From the NCBI RefSeq assembly GCF_001700505.1, contig NZ_MAPV01000158.1, positions 1-35,885 on the forward strand: 35,885 nt of DNA. Direction: 5' to 3'. This DNA is from Streptomyces mutomycini (GTDB lineage Bacteria > Actinomycetota > Actinomycetes > Streptomycetales > Streptomycetaceae). The first letter of the stretch is position 1, and every line of letters starts with the position of its first letter. Shown piece after piece: positions 21,378 through 28,723 of this stretch. The notes under the pieces were generated by a model. The model saw nothing but the letters and a program-made list of their open reading frames with translations. It made no database searches and was not told where the DNA came from. A program made the translations under genes and the position numbers.

Positions 21378-22778
21378 ATGAGCCGCACCGTCATCCACGG
21401 CGGTCTCGTCATCACCGCGTCGGACGAGTTTCACGCCGACGTACTCATCGAGGGAGGACGCGTCGCCGCCCTCGCGGCCCAGGGCACCGACGCCGCGGCG
21501 GCCTGGAGCGCCGAGCGGAGGATCGACGCCACGGGGAAGTACGTCATTCCTGGAGGCGTCGACGCGCACACGCACATGGAGATGCCGTTCGGCGGGACCT
21601 TCGCCGCCGACACCTTCGAGACCGGCACCCGGGCCGCGGCCTGGGGCGGCACCACCACGATCGTCGACTTCGCCATCCAGACCATGGGCCGCTCGCTGCG
21701 TGAGGGACTAGACGCCTGGCACGAGAAGGCCGACGGCAACTGCGCCGTCGACTACGCCTTCCACATGATCCTGTCGGACGTGAACGAGTCCTCGCTCAAG
21801 GAGATGGACCGCCTGGTGGCGGAGGGCATCACCTCGTTCAAGCTCTTCATGGCCTACCCGGGTGTGTTCTACAGCGACGACGGCCAGATCCTCCGCGCCA
21901 TGCAGCGGGCCTCGGACAACGGCGGTCTGATCATGATGCACGCGGAGAACGGCATCGCCATCGACGTCCTGGTCGAGCAGGCGCTCGCCGAGGGGCGCAC
22001 CGATCCGCGCTACCACGGGGACGTGCGCAAGGTGGCGCTGGAGGCCGAGGCCACGCACCGGGCGGTCCAGCTGGCGAGGGTCGCGGGAGCGCCGCTGTAC
22101 GTCGTCCACGTCTCTGCCGACGAAGCCGTCGCCGAGATCGCCGCCGCCCGCCACAAGGGGCTCCCGGTCTTCGGCGAGACCTGTCCGCAGTACCTCTTCC
22201 TCTCCACGGACAATCTCGCCGAGCCCGATTTCGAGGGCGCGAAGTACGTCTGCTCGACCCCGCTGCGCCCCCGGGAGCACCAGGAGGCGCTCTGGCGCGG
22301 ACTTCGCAACAACGAGCTCCAGGTCGTCTCCACCGACCACTGTCCGTTCTGCTTCACGGGGCAGAAGGAGATGGGCCGCGGCGACTTCTCCAGGATCCCG
22401 AACGGCCTTCCGGGGGTGGAGAACCGGATGGACCTGCTCCACCAGGCCGTCGTCGACGGCCATATCTCCCGCCGGCGCTGGATCGAGATCGCCTGCGCCA
22501 CCCCGGCGCGGATGTTCGGGCTGTATCCGCGCAAGGGTACGGTCGCGCCCGGCGCGGACGCCGACGTGGTGATCTACGACCCGCTCGCCGTCCAGACGCT
22601 GTCGGCCGACACGCACCACATGAACGTCGACTACTCGGCGTACGAGGGGAAGACCGTGACGGGGCAGGTCGAGACGGTCCTCTCGCGCGGCGAAGTCGTC
22701 ATCGACCGGAGGAAGTACGTGGGCCGTGCCGGCCACGGCGCCTTCCTGCCCCGTTCCACGTGCCAGTACCTGGGGTGA
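21378..22778 (+). CDS. hydA: Dihydropyrimidinase / D-hydantoinase
   Basis: A zinc amidohydrolase that opens dihydrouracil, dihydrothymine or 5-substituted hydantoins to N-carbamoyl amino acids. GAGGAGGGG precedes ATG 21378. The metal ligands are GGVDAHTHMEMPFGG (HxH), the carboxylated Lys in ITSFKLFMAYPG, His residues in MMHAENG and LYVVHVSADEAV, and Asp in VVSTDHCPFCF. The C-terminal beta-domain begins at KGTVAPGADADVVIYDP. Length is 466 residues, standard for the family. The gene lies 76 bases after the transaminase in the same direction, so an operon with 19179-21301 is likely. Its product is the substrate of the upstream amidohydrolase. Sequence cannot separate the pyrimidine from the hydantoin role. 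Confidence 0.93.
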   Translation: MSRTVIHGGLVITASDEFHADVLIEGGRVAALAAQGTDAAAAWSAERRIDATGKYVIPGGVDAHTHMEMPFGGTFAADTFETGTRAAAWGGTTTIVDFAIQTMGRSLREGLDAWHEKADGNCAVDYAFHMILSDVNESSLKEMDRLVAEGITSFKLFMAYPGVFYSDDGQILRAMQRASDNGGLIMMHAENGIAIDVLVEQALAEGRTDPRYHGDVRKVALEAEATHRAVQLARVAGAPLYVVHVSADEAVAEIAAARHKGLPVFGETCPQYLFLSTDNLAEPDFEGAKYVCSTPLRPREHQEALWRGLRNNELQVVSTDHCPFCFTGQKEMGRGDFSRIPNGLPGVENRMDLLHQAVVDGHISRRRWIEIACATPARMFGLYPRKGTVAPGADADVVIYDPLAVQTLSADTHHMNVDYSAYEGKTVTGQVETVLSRGEVVIDRRKYVGRAGHGAFLPRSTCQYLG

Positions 22779-22823
22779 GCGAGCACCCCACTGCGCCGTG
22801 GCGCAGCGGGATCTGACAGCCCG

Positions 22824-22850
22824 CCGGCATACGAAGCGGCCGTATGCCGG
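22824..22850. terminator. Terminator hairpin 1 between convergent hydA and haloperoxidase genes
   Basis: CCGGCATACG and CGTATGCCGG form a perfect 10-bp stem with loop AAGCGGC, 46 bases after the hydA stop. Confidence 0.75.
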
Positions 22851-22887
22851 ACGGTCCACCGGGCTCAGCCCGTCCGGCGGGCGCGCG

Positions 22888-22915
22888 CTGCTCCGGTGCC
22901 GGTGCACCGGAGCAG
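22888..22915. terminator. Terminator hairpin 2 between convergent genes
   Basis: CTGCTCCGGTGC (22888-22899) and GCACCGGAGCAG (22904-22915) form a perfect 12-bp stem with a four-base loop. It is nearer to the minus-strand gene, which ends at 22979, and likely terminates it. Confidence 0.75.
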
Positions 22916-22978
22916 CCGGGACTTGTCCCCGGGCGTGGGCAGGCCGAGGACCCGGCCTGTCAGCAGGCTTGCGGGTTC

Positions 22979-23808
22979 TACTCCTTGACGAACGCCAGGA
23001 GGTCGGGGTTGATGACGTCCGGATGCGTCGAGAGCATGCCGTGGGGATAGCCCTCGTAGCTCTTCAGCCTGCCGTTCGGCAGGAGTTCGGCGGACAGGGG
23101 CCCCGAGTCCTCGTAGGGCACGATCTGGTCGTCGGTGCCGTGGGCGACCAGGACCGGCACCTCGATCTTCGTGAGGTCCTCGGTGAAGTCGGTCTCCGAG
23201 AAGGCCTTGATGCACTCGTAGTGGGCGTTCGCCGCGCCCCGCATGCCCTGCCGCCACCAGTTGTCGATCAGTCCCTGCGACACCTCGGCGCCGGGTCGGT
23301 TGAATCCGTAGAACGGACCCGACGGCACGTCGATGTAGAACTGCGCGCGGTTGGCGGCGAGGGAGGCCCGGAAGCCGTCGAAGACCTCGATCGGCAGGCC
23401 GCCGGGGTTCGCCGCCGACTTCACCATGACCGGCGGCACCGCGCTGACGAGCACGGCCTTCGCCACCCGCCCCGGCTCCGCCCGTGCAACGTACCTGGCC
23501 ACTTCGCCGCCGCCGGTGGAATGGCCGATGTGCACGGCCTCCCGCAGGTCGAGTGCTTCGACCACGGTCGACACGTCCGCGGCGTAGGTGTCCATGTCGT
23601 GCCCGGAGGAGCTCTGGCCGGAGCGTCCGTGGCCCCGCCTGTCGTGGGCGATCACGCGATGGCCCCGGGCGAGGAAGAACAGCATCTGGCTGTCCCAGTC
23701 GTCGCCGCTGAGCGGCCAGCCGTGATGGAACATGACCGGCTGGGCGTCGCGCGGGCCCCAGTCCTTGTAGAAGATGTCCGTGCCGTCGATCGTGGTGACC
23801 GTGCCCAT
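22979..23808 (-). CDS. Alpha/beta hydrolase of the cofactor-free haloperoxidase family
   Basis: The protein belongs to the non-heme chloroperoxidase/esterase group (Streptomyces CPO-L, BPO-A relatives), which form peracids in vitro; the natural role is usually ester or lactone hydrolysis. The start GTTTIDGTDIFYKDWGP-like region, HHGWPLSGDDWD (oxyanion loop), AHDRRGHGRS, the nucleophile Ser97 in HIGHSTGGGEVARY, Asp227 in AHGTDDQIVP and His256 in GYPHGML are all present. FYIDVPSGPFYGFNR is characteristic of the family cap. Length is 276 residues. It has no signal peptide. It lies on the opposite strand, between hydA and the LLM oxidoreductase; a catabolic link is possible but not shown. Confidence 0.92.
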
Positions 23809-24585
23809 GGCCGATCCTTCCGCTTGAGACGCATGTGCGGTGGGACGTGCGGGAATTCATCAGCCTCACAAAGGCGGGACTGCCACCGCCGAGGAGGGCT
23901 GGACCGTGATTGAACGCCACAAACAATACCTTCAAGTTGCAAAACACTCATGTTGCGACATCGTGCCCACCTTGGGAGTGGGTAAGGCCCGGGGGAGGGG
24001 CTTCTCAGGGTGCCGCCGCACCAGCGGGGTGGGAGGGCCGTGCCGAGTCCTGCCGCCCCGCACGGCTCCGGCAATCACGCCGTGTCACCCCGCCCGGGCG
24101 CCTGACTGTGCCGCGCATTCCTCGCGGAGGGTCCGCCTTCCGTCGGGCAGCGGCGGGCCGCCGAGCCACCCTGCCGTGTGCTCACCGGGGCGGTGTCAAC
24201 GGGGCCGGTTTTTACGCGCGTTGGCGCTGCGCCGGCGGTTCGTGACCTCCGCCGAGAGGCCGGGCCGGGCACCTGACACCGGCTCCTCGCGGATCCGCTC
24301 CCCGCGTCCACGCTCCGCGCGTAGACTCCCCCTTCCCAAAGCCCGCCGACGGGTCCAGGATTGGCCCCCCGCGACTCGCGTGCTCACGAGCCGCGGTGCC
24401 GGGCCGGGCGCCGGGCGATGTGGAAAGCTCTGCCGGAGCACGTCCACCGAGGGCGGCGCCGGCGGTTCTTCCGCCGCGCGCGCCGAGAGCACGGCGTACA
24501 CCGGAAGGCAGCTCGCCCGCCGGTACGGTCACGGCATCCGTATCCCGCGCGCCACGTGTCAGTACTTCGACAAGGAGCATCTGTC
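23809..24585. promoter_or_regulatory. 777-base intergenic region between divergent haloperoxidase and LLM genes
   Basis: No supportable gene is present; frames here are Arg/Pro/Gly-rich and lack family features. The part at about 23908-23965 is strikingly AT-rich against its surroundings and contains TTGAA (23910-23914) and TTCAA (23931-23935) as half-sites, plus two GTTGC words. This is a likely control region for the haloperoxidase gene. A TAGACT hexamer at 24322-24327 is a weak -10 candidate for the rightward transcript. AAGGAG before ATG 24586 is the LLM ribosome binding site. Confidence 0.4.
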
Positions 24586-25587
24586 ATGGATTTTGGACTC
24601 GTCCTCCAGACCGACCCGCCCGCCTCGGCCGTCGTCGGGCTCATGCGCCGCGCGGAGAGGAACGGGTTCCGCTACGGCTGGACCTTCGACTCGGCCGTGC
24701 TGTGGCAGGAACCGTTCGTCATCTACAGCCGGATCCTCGAGCACACCGAGCGGATGATCGTCGGGCCGATGGTGACGAACCCGGGCACCCGCACCTGGGA
24801 GGTCACCGCCTCCACCTTCGCGACGCTGAACGAGATGTACGGCAACCGCACCGTCTGCGGCATCGGGCGCGGCGACTCCGCGATGAGGGTGGCGGGCCGC
24901 AAACCCAACACACTGGCCAGGCTTGGTGAGGCCATCGAGGTGATCCGGGACCTCGCGGAGGGGCGCGAGGCCACCGTCGACGGTCAGCCGGTCCAGATCC
25001 CGTGGGTGAAGGACGGCAGGCTGCCCGTCTGGATGGGCGCGTACGGACCCAAGGCCCTCGCGCTGGCCGGGGAGAAGGCCGACGGCTTCATCCTCCAGCT
25101 GGCCGACCCCTACCTCACCGAATGGATGATCAAGGCGGTACGCGACGCCGCGGCAGCAGCCGGCCGTGATCCGGATTCCGTCACCATCTGTGTGGCCGCG
25201 CCCGCCTACGTCGGCGAGGACCTGGACCACGCGCGGGAGCAGTGCCGCTGGTTCGGCGGCATGGTCGGCAACCACGTGGCGGACCTCGTCTCCCGGTACG
25301 GGGAGCACTCGGACCTGGTGCCCGAGGCCCTCACGGCGTACATCGCCGGCCGCTCGGGCTACGACTACAGCCATCACGGCCGCACCGGGAACCCGGACAC
25401 GGCCTTCGTCCCCGACGAGATCGTCGACCGGTTCTGCCTGCTGGGTCCGCCCGAGGCGCACATCGAGAAGCTCCAGGTCCTGCGCGACCTGGGAGTCGAC
25501 CAGTTCGCCGTGTACGACATGCACGACGCGCGAGAGGCGACCATCGACGCCTACGGCTCCACGGTCATCCCCGCGCTGTCGGCCTGA
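24586..25587 (+). CDS. LLM-class flavin/F420-dependent oxidoreductase (TIGR03842-like)
   Basis: A 333-residue TIM-barrel oxidoreductase of the luciferase-like monooxygenase class, similar to the group annotated TIGR03842 and related to F420-dependent methylenetetrahydromethanopterin reductase. It starts MDFGLVLQTDPPASAVVGLM. IVGPMVTNPGTRTWEVTAST and the RTVCGIGRGDSAMRVAGRKP segment (cofactor-phosphate region with conserved Gly-Gly pattern) follow, then PVWMGAYGPKALALAGEKAD and a C-terminal FAVYDMHDAREATIDAYG. ATG 24586 has AAGGAG nine bases before it. Neighbours are a dihydropyrimidinase set and an NCS1 nucleobase transporter that begins 110 bases downstream. The reaction is unknown; a redox step on a pyrimidine or hydantoin ring is inferred from context. 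F420 rather than FMN use is likely in an actinomycete but unproven. Confidence 0.88.
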   Translation: MDFGLVLQTDPPASAVVGLMRRAERNGFRYGWTFDSAVLWQEPFVIYSRILEHTERMIVGPMVTNPGTRTWEVTASTFATLNEMYGNRTVCGIGRGDSAMRVAGRKPNTLARLGEAIEVIRDLAEGREATVDGQPVQIPWVKDGRLPVWMGAYGPKALALAGEKADGFILQLADPYLTEWMIKAVRDAAAAAGRDPDSVTICVAAPAYVGEDLDHAREQCRWFGGMVGNHVADLVSRYGEHSDLVPEALTAYIAGRSGYDYSHHGRTGNPDTAFVPDEIVDRFCLLGPPEAHIEKLQVLRDLGVDQFAVYDMHDAREATIDAYGSTVIPALSA

Positions 25588-25697
25588 TCCGCTCCAGGTA
25601 CCCGCACCTCGCCGTCCCGCGTACCCGCAGCGGCTGTCCAGGCACCACACAGCCGCGCCCCGCACGGCACCTCTCCCGAGCGAAGGGTCACGTCACC

Positions 25698-27251
25698 ATG
25701 ACCGCTACCGTCCCACCCGTCCCACCATCCGCCCCCCGAGAGCCGATAGCCGACCCCTCGGGGCGGATCGAACTCCCTCCCGGGGCCGTCCCGGACGACT
25801 CCCGCTTCGTCAACGAGGACCTGCTGCCGGTGCCCCTGGAGCGGCGCCGCTGGACCACGTACAACTTCGCCGCGCTGTGGATCGGGATGGCGCACAACAT
25901 CCCGTCCTGGCTGCTGGCCTCCGGGCTGGTCGCGCTCGGCATGGACTGGAAGCAGGCCGTCCTCACGATCGCGCTGGCCAACGTGATCGTGCTGGCCCCG
26001 ATGCTGCTGACCGGGCACGCCGGGCCCAAGTACGGCATCCCCTTCCCTGTGCTGGCCAGGGCCTCCTTCGGGCTGCGCGGCGCCAATCTGCCGGCGCTGA
26101 TCAGGGCGGCGGTCGCCTGTGCCTGGTTCGGGATCCAGACCTGGATCGGCGGCGTCGGGATCTTCACACTGCTCGGCAAGATCTTCGGGGGCTGGGCACG
26201 GGCCGGGGAGATCGGCGGGCAGCCCTGGACGCTGTGGCTCTGCTTCGCCCTCTTCTGGGCGCTCGAACTCGCCATCATCTACCGGGGTATGGACACCCTG
26301 CGCCGCTTCGAGAACTGGGCGGCGCCCTTCGTCATCGTCGGTGCGGTGGTCCTGCTCGTCTGGGTCGCCGTCAAGGCGGGCGGATTCGGCCCGCTCCTGG
26401 ACCAGCCCTCCACACTCGGCTGGGGCGAGGACTTCTGGCCCGTCTTCTTCCCGTCACTCATGGGCATGATCGCCTTCTGGTCCACGCTCTCCCTCAACAT
26501 CCCCGACTTCACGCGCTTCGGCGCCGGCCAACGTGCCCAGATCCGGGGGCAGTCGCTCGGGCTGCCGACCACGATGACCTTCTTCGCGCTGCTCTCCGTC
26601 TTCGTCACCTCCGGTTCCCAGGCCGTGTACGGGGAGGCGATCTGGGATCCGGTGCAGCTCGTCGCGAAGACCGACAACGTCTTCGGCCTCCTCTTCGGGC
26701 TCATCACCGTGCTGGTGGCGACCATCTCCGTGAACATCGCGGCCAACGTCGTCTCACCGGCGTACGACCTGGCGAACCTCGCCCCGAAGCTCATCAACTT
26801 CCGTACGGGCGCTCTGATCACCGGGGTCGTCGGTGTCCTGATCATGCCGTGGAAGCTCACCGAGACGCCCGAGCTGTACATCTTCACCTGGCTGGGCCTG
26901 GTGGGAGGACTGCTCGGTACGGTGGCCGGCATCCTGATCGCCGACTACTGGATCATCCGCCGCACCGTTCTCGACCTGCCGGACCTCTACCTGCCAGGAG
27001 GCCGCTACTGGTACACGGGCGGGTGGAACTGGCGCGCCGTGGTGTCCTTCGCCGTCGGCGGGGTCCTCGCGGTGGGCGGCTCCCACTCGGCCCCGGGCAA
27101 GGGGCCGTTCCCGGCCGACGGCCTGATCCCGTTCATCGAGCCGCTCGCCGACTACGGCTGGGCCGTCGGGCTGGTCTCCTCGCTGCTGGTGTACACCGTC
27201 CTGAGCCGGGGGCTCAGGACTGCGCCGGAGCCCGGCCGAGCACGGCGCTGA
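25698..27251 (+). CDS. NCS1-family nucleobase/hydantoin:cation symporter
   Basis: This integral membrane transporter of the nucleobase-cation-symport-1 family (relatives: PucI, Mhp1 hydantoin permease, uracil/allantoin permeases) has 517 residues and about 12 transmembrane helices. Visible family marks include RRWTTYNFAALWIGMAHNIP at the first helix, HAGPKYGIPFPVLARASFGL, CAWFGIQTWIGGVGI, LSLNIPDFTRFGAGQRAQIR, and ISVNIAANVVSPAYDLANLA, followed by ADYWIIRR. Gene context indicates uracil, thymine or a hydantoin as cargo; it cannot be read from residues here. ATG 25698 is the family-like start. It probably shares a transcript with the LLM gene. Its 3' end overlaps the convergent secreted-protein gene by 38 bp. 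Confidence 0.92.
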   Translation: MTATVPPVPPSAPREPIADPSGRIELPPGAVPDDSRFVNEDLLPVPLERRRWTTYNFAALWIGMAHNIPSWLLASGLVALGMDWKQAVLTIALANVIVLAPMLLTGHAGPKYGIPFPVLARASFGLRGANLPALIRAAVACAWFGIQTWIGGVGIFTLLGKIFGGWARAGEIGGQPWTLWLCFALFWALELAIIYRGMDTLRRFENWAAPFVIVGAVVLLVWVAVKAGGFGPLLDQPSTLGWGEDFWPVFFPSLMGMIAFWSTLSLNIPDFTRFGAGQRAQIRGQSLGLPTTMTFFALLSVFVTSGSQAVYGEAIWDPVQLVAKTDNVFGLLFGLITVLVATISVNIAANVVSPAYDLANLAPKLINFRTGALITGVVGVLIMPWKLTETPELYIFTWLGLVGGLLGTVAGILIADYWIIRRTVLDLPDLYLPGGRYWYTGGWNWRAVVSFAVGGVLAVGGSHSAPGKGPFPADGLIPFIEPLADYGWAVGLVSSLLVYTVLSRGLRTAPEPGRARR

Positions 27252-27984
27252 CGTCGACCGTCTCGTCCGCGGACGGCGTGGCCGTGGGCACCGGCTTGTC
27301 GAAGCCGGAGAAGTCCACGGCCGCGTCCGCCCCGTCACCCTTCACGGTGATCCGCACGGGGTAGTGCGTGCCACCGGTATCCACGTAGGCCGTCAACTTC
27401 TGTCCGTCGAGGGTTCTGGTGACCGGGACGGTCCGCACGCCGTCGACGGACGTCGCCCTCCCCTTGGTGAACGTTCCGGCGGCAGTGTCGGAGTTGTCGG
27501 CGTTGTCGGAGACCAGTTCGAGGAAGGTGTCGAGATCGCATGCCTCCACGACCGGCCGCAGCCTGGAGTCGGAGGCCGATCCCTTCATGTACCGCCCGGC
27601 GAGGACGGACTCGAAGGCCGAGCCGCCGACCGGAACCTGGTTCTCCCAGAAGGCCGAGTCCGGCTTCAGCCAGACCGCGTCGCCCCGCTTGACGATCTCC
27701 ACCGAGCCCTTGTCCTTGCCCAGGTCGACGTCGCCCGCGCAGTTGCCGCTCCGGTCCAGCCTGAGGTCGACCGTCATCGGCGAGCGGTTCTCCCCGAGGT
27801 CGCCCCGGGCACGCAGGTGCAGGGACCGCACGTCAAGCAGGGCGTCCCGGGAGCGGTCGGCGATCTGCTCGGCCGGCAGGGACTCGATGTCGTCGACCGC
27901 CTGCGCGGCCGTGCCGCCGGTGACGGCGAGTACGACCGCCGTCGCGCAGGCGGCGGCACGCGTGGCCATACGCTGTCCTGTCAC
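27214..27984 (-). CDS. Secreted LppX/LprG-like protein
   Basis: A 256-residue exported protein. GTG 27984 is chosen because AGGAGG lies four bases upstream and leads straight into a signal peptide (QRMATRAAACATAVVLAVTG, cleavage near AAQA/VDDIES); ATG 27969 is an alternative and GTG/ATG 28035 is too far upstream. No lipobox Cys is found at the cleavage site, so it looks secreted rather than lipidated. The mature part has DALLDVRSLHLRARGDLGE, MTVDLRLDRSGNCAGDVDLG, GSVEIVKRGDAVWLKPDSAF and TLDGQKLTAYVDTGGTHYPV, the curved-sheet pattern of LppX_LprAFG-type hydrophobic-ligand carriers. The role is unknown. Its last 38 bases overlap antisense to the transporter gene. Confidence 0.8.
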   Translation of the reverse strand: MTGQRMATRAAACATAVVLAVTGGTAAQAVDDIESLPAEQIADRSRDALLDVRSLHLRARGDLGENRSPMTVDLRLDRSGNCAGDVDLGKDKGSVEIVKRGDAVWLKPDSAFWENQVPVGGSAFESVLAGRYMKGSASDSRLRPVVEACDLDTFLELVSDNADNSDTAAGTFTKGRATSVDGVRTVPVTRTLDGQKLTAYVDTGGTHYPVRITVKGDGADAAVDFSGFDKPVPTATPSADETVDVSAVLGRAPAQS

Positions 27985-28182
27985 GGTGCCTCCTGGGAAA
28001 CGTCCCTGCTCAGGGCCTTCTCGAGAGGTATTCACCCCTATTGGCGAGCGTACGCCCGCGCACAGTTGCGTGCTCGGCGGGCCGGATCACGGAGGGTGAG
28101 GTTCGGCGCTGTTTTCGGTCACGGAGCGCGGGGGAGGGCAGCCGTGGAAATCGCCGGAACTCGACCGGAAACAAGGGGAGAC

Positions 28183-28542
28183 ATGATGAAGCTGTTCAAG
28201 GGCAACGCCGTCCGCACGCTGGCGCGGGGTGCAGCCGCCACCGGCCTGACCTTCGCACTCGCCGTTCCGGCGACCGCCGCGGTGGCCGTCGCGCCCGCCG
28301 CGGCCATTCCGCCCGGGCTGTCCTGCGACACCGGCAAGCACGCGATCGACGACTACACCGGATACGCGCTCTGCAGGAACAACGGCTCCGCCACACAGAC
28401 CTTCTGGGTGCACCTGGTCTGCGGCTGGTCCCCCGATGTGGACGGTGAGCACGTCACGCTGAGGCCGGGCGAGTCCGGGCAGTCGACCGCCCACTGTGCC
28501 GGCCTCGGTTCGGGGATCGGCGAGATCCACGTGCGGCCTTAG
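28183..28542 (+). CDS. Small secreted Cys-containing protein
   Basis: A 119-residue precursor (start ATG 28183 or 28186, with AAGGGGAG just before). The signal peptide is clear: KLFKGNAVRTLARG, hydrophobic TGLTFALAVPATAAVAVAP, cleavage near AAA. The mature part of about 80 residues has four Cys (LSCDTG, ALCRNNG, LVCGWSP, AHCAGLG), a DDYTGYA segment and Gly-rich ends, suggesting a small disulfide-bonded beta fold. I do not recognise the family. It is divergent to the LppX-like gene with a shared 198-base control region. Confidence 0.75.
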   Translation: MMKLFKGNAVRTLARGAAATGLTFALAVPATAAVAVAPAAAIPPGLSCDTGKHAIDDYTGYALCRNNGSATQTFWVHLVCGWSPDVDGEHVTLRPGESGQSTAHCAGLGSGIGEIHVRP

Positions 28543-28723
28543 TGCTCCGCAGCCGGACGCCCGTCTTCCGTTCTTCCTCCGTGGGGGCAGGGGAGACGGG
28601 ACCGGAACGCCAGCAGTGCTTGAGCGAGCCCCCACGCCTCGTTACTCTCCAGTAGACCCGCTCGGGCGGACTCCGGGCGGACCCCGGGGCCGGGGCCCCG
28701 GCGGACGCGAGGAGGCGGTGGCG

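Noticed and set aside
19973..21415. 480-codon minus-strand open frame
   Set aside because: Shadow of the transaminase gene with no domain.
25166..27364. 732-codon plus-strand open frame
   Set aside because: Out-of-frame shadow of the LLM and NCS1 genes, rich in Arg/Pro/His.
28087..28635. 182-codon minus-strand frame over the small secreted gene
   Set aside because: Low-complexity Gly/Arg shadow. The plus strand has a clear RBS, signal peptide and Cys pattern.
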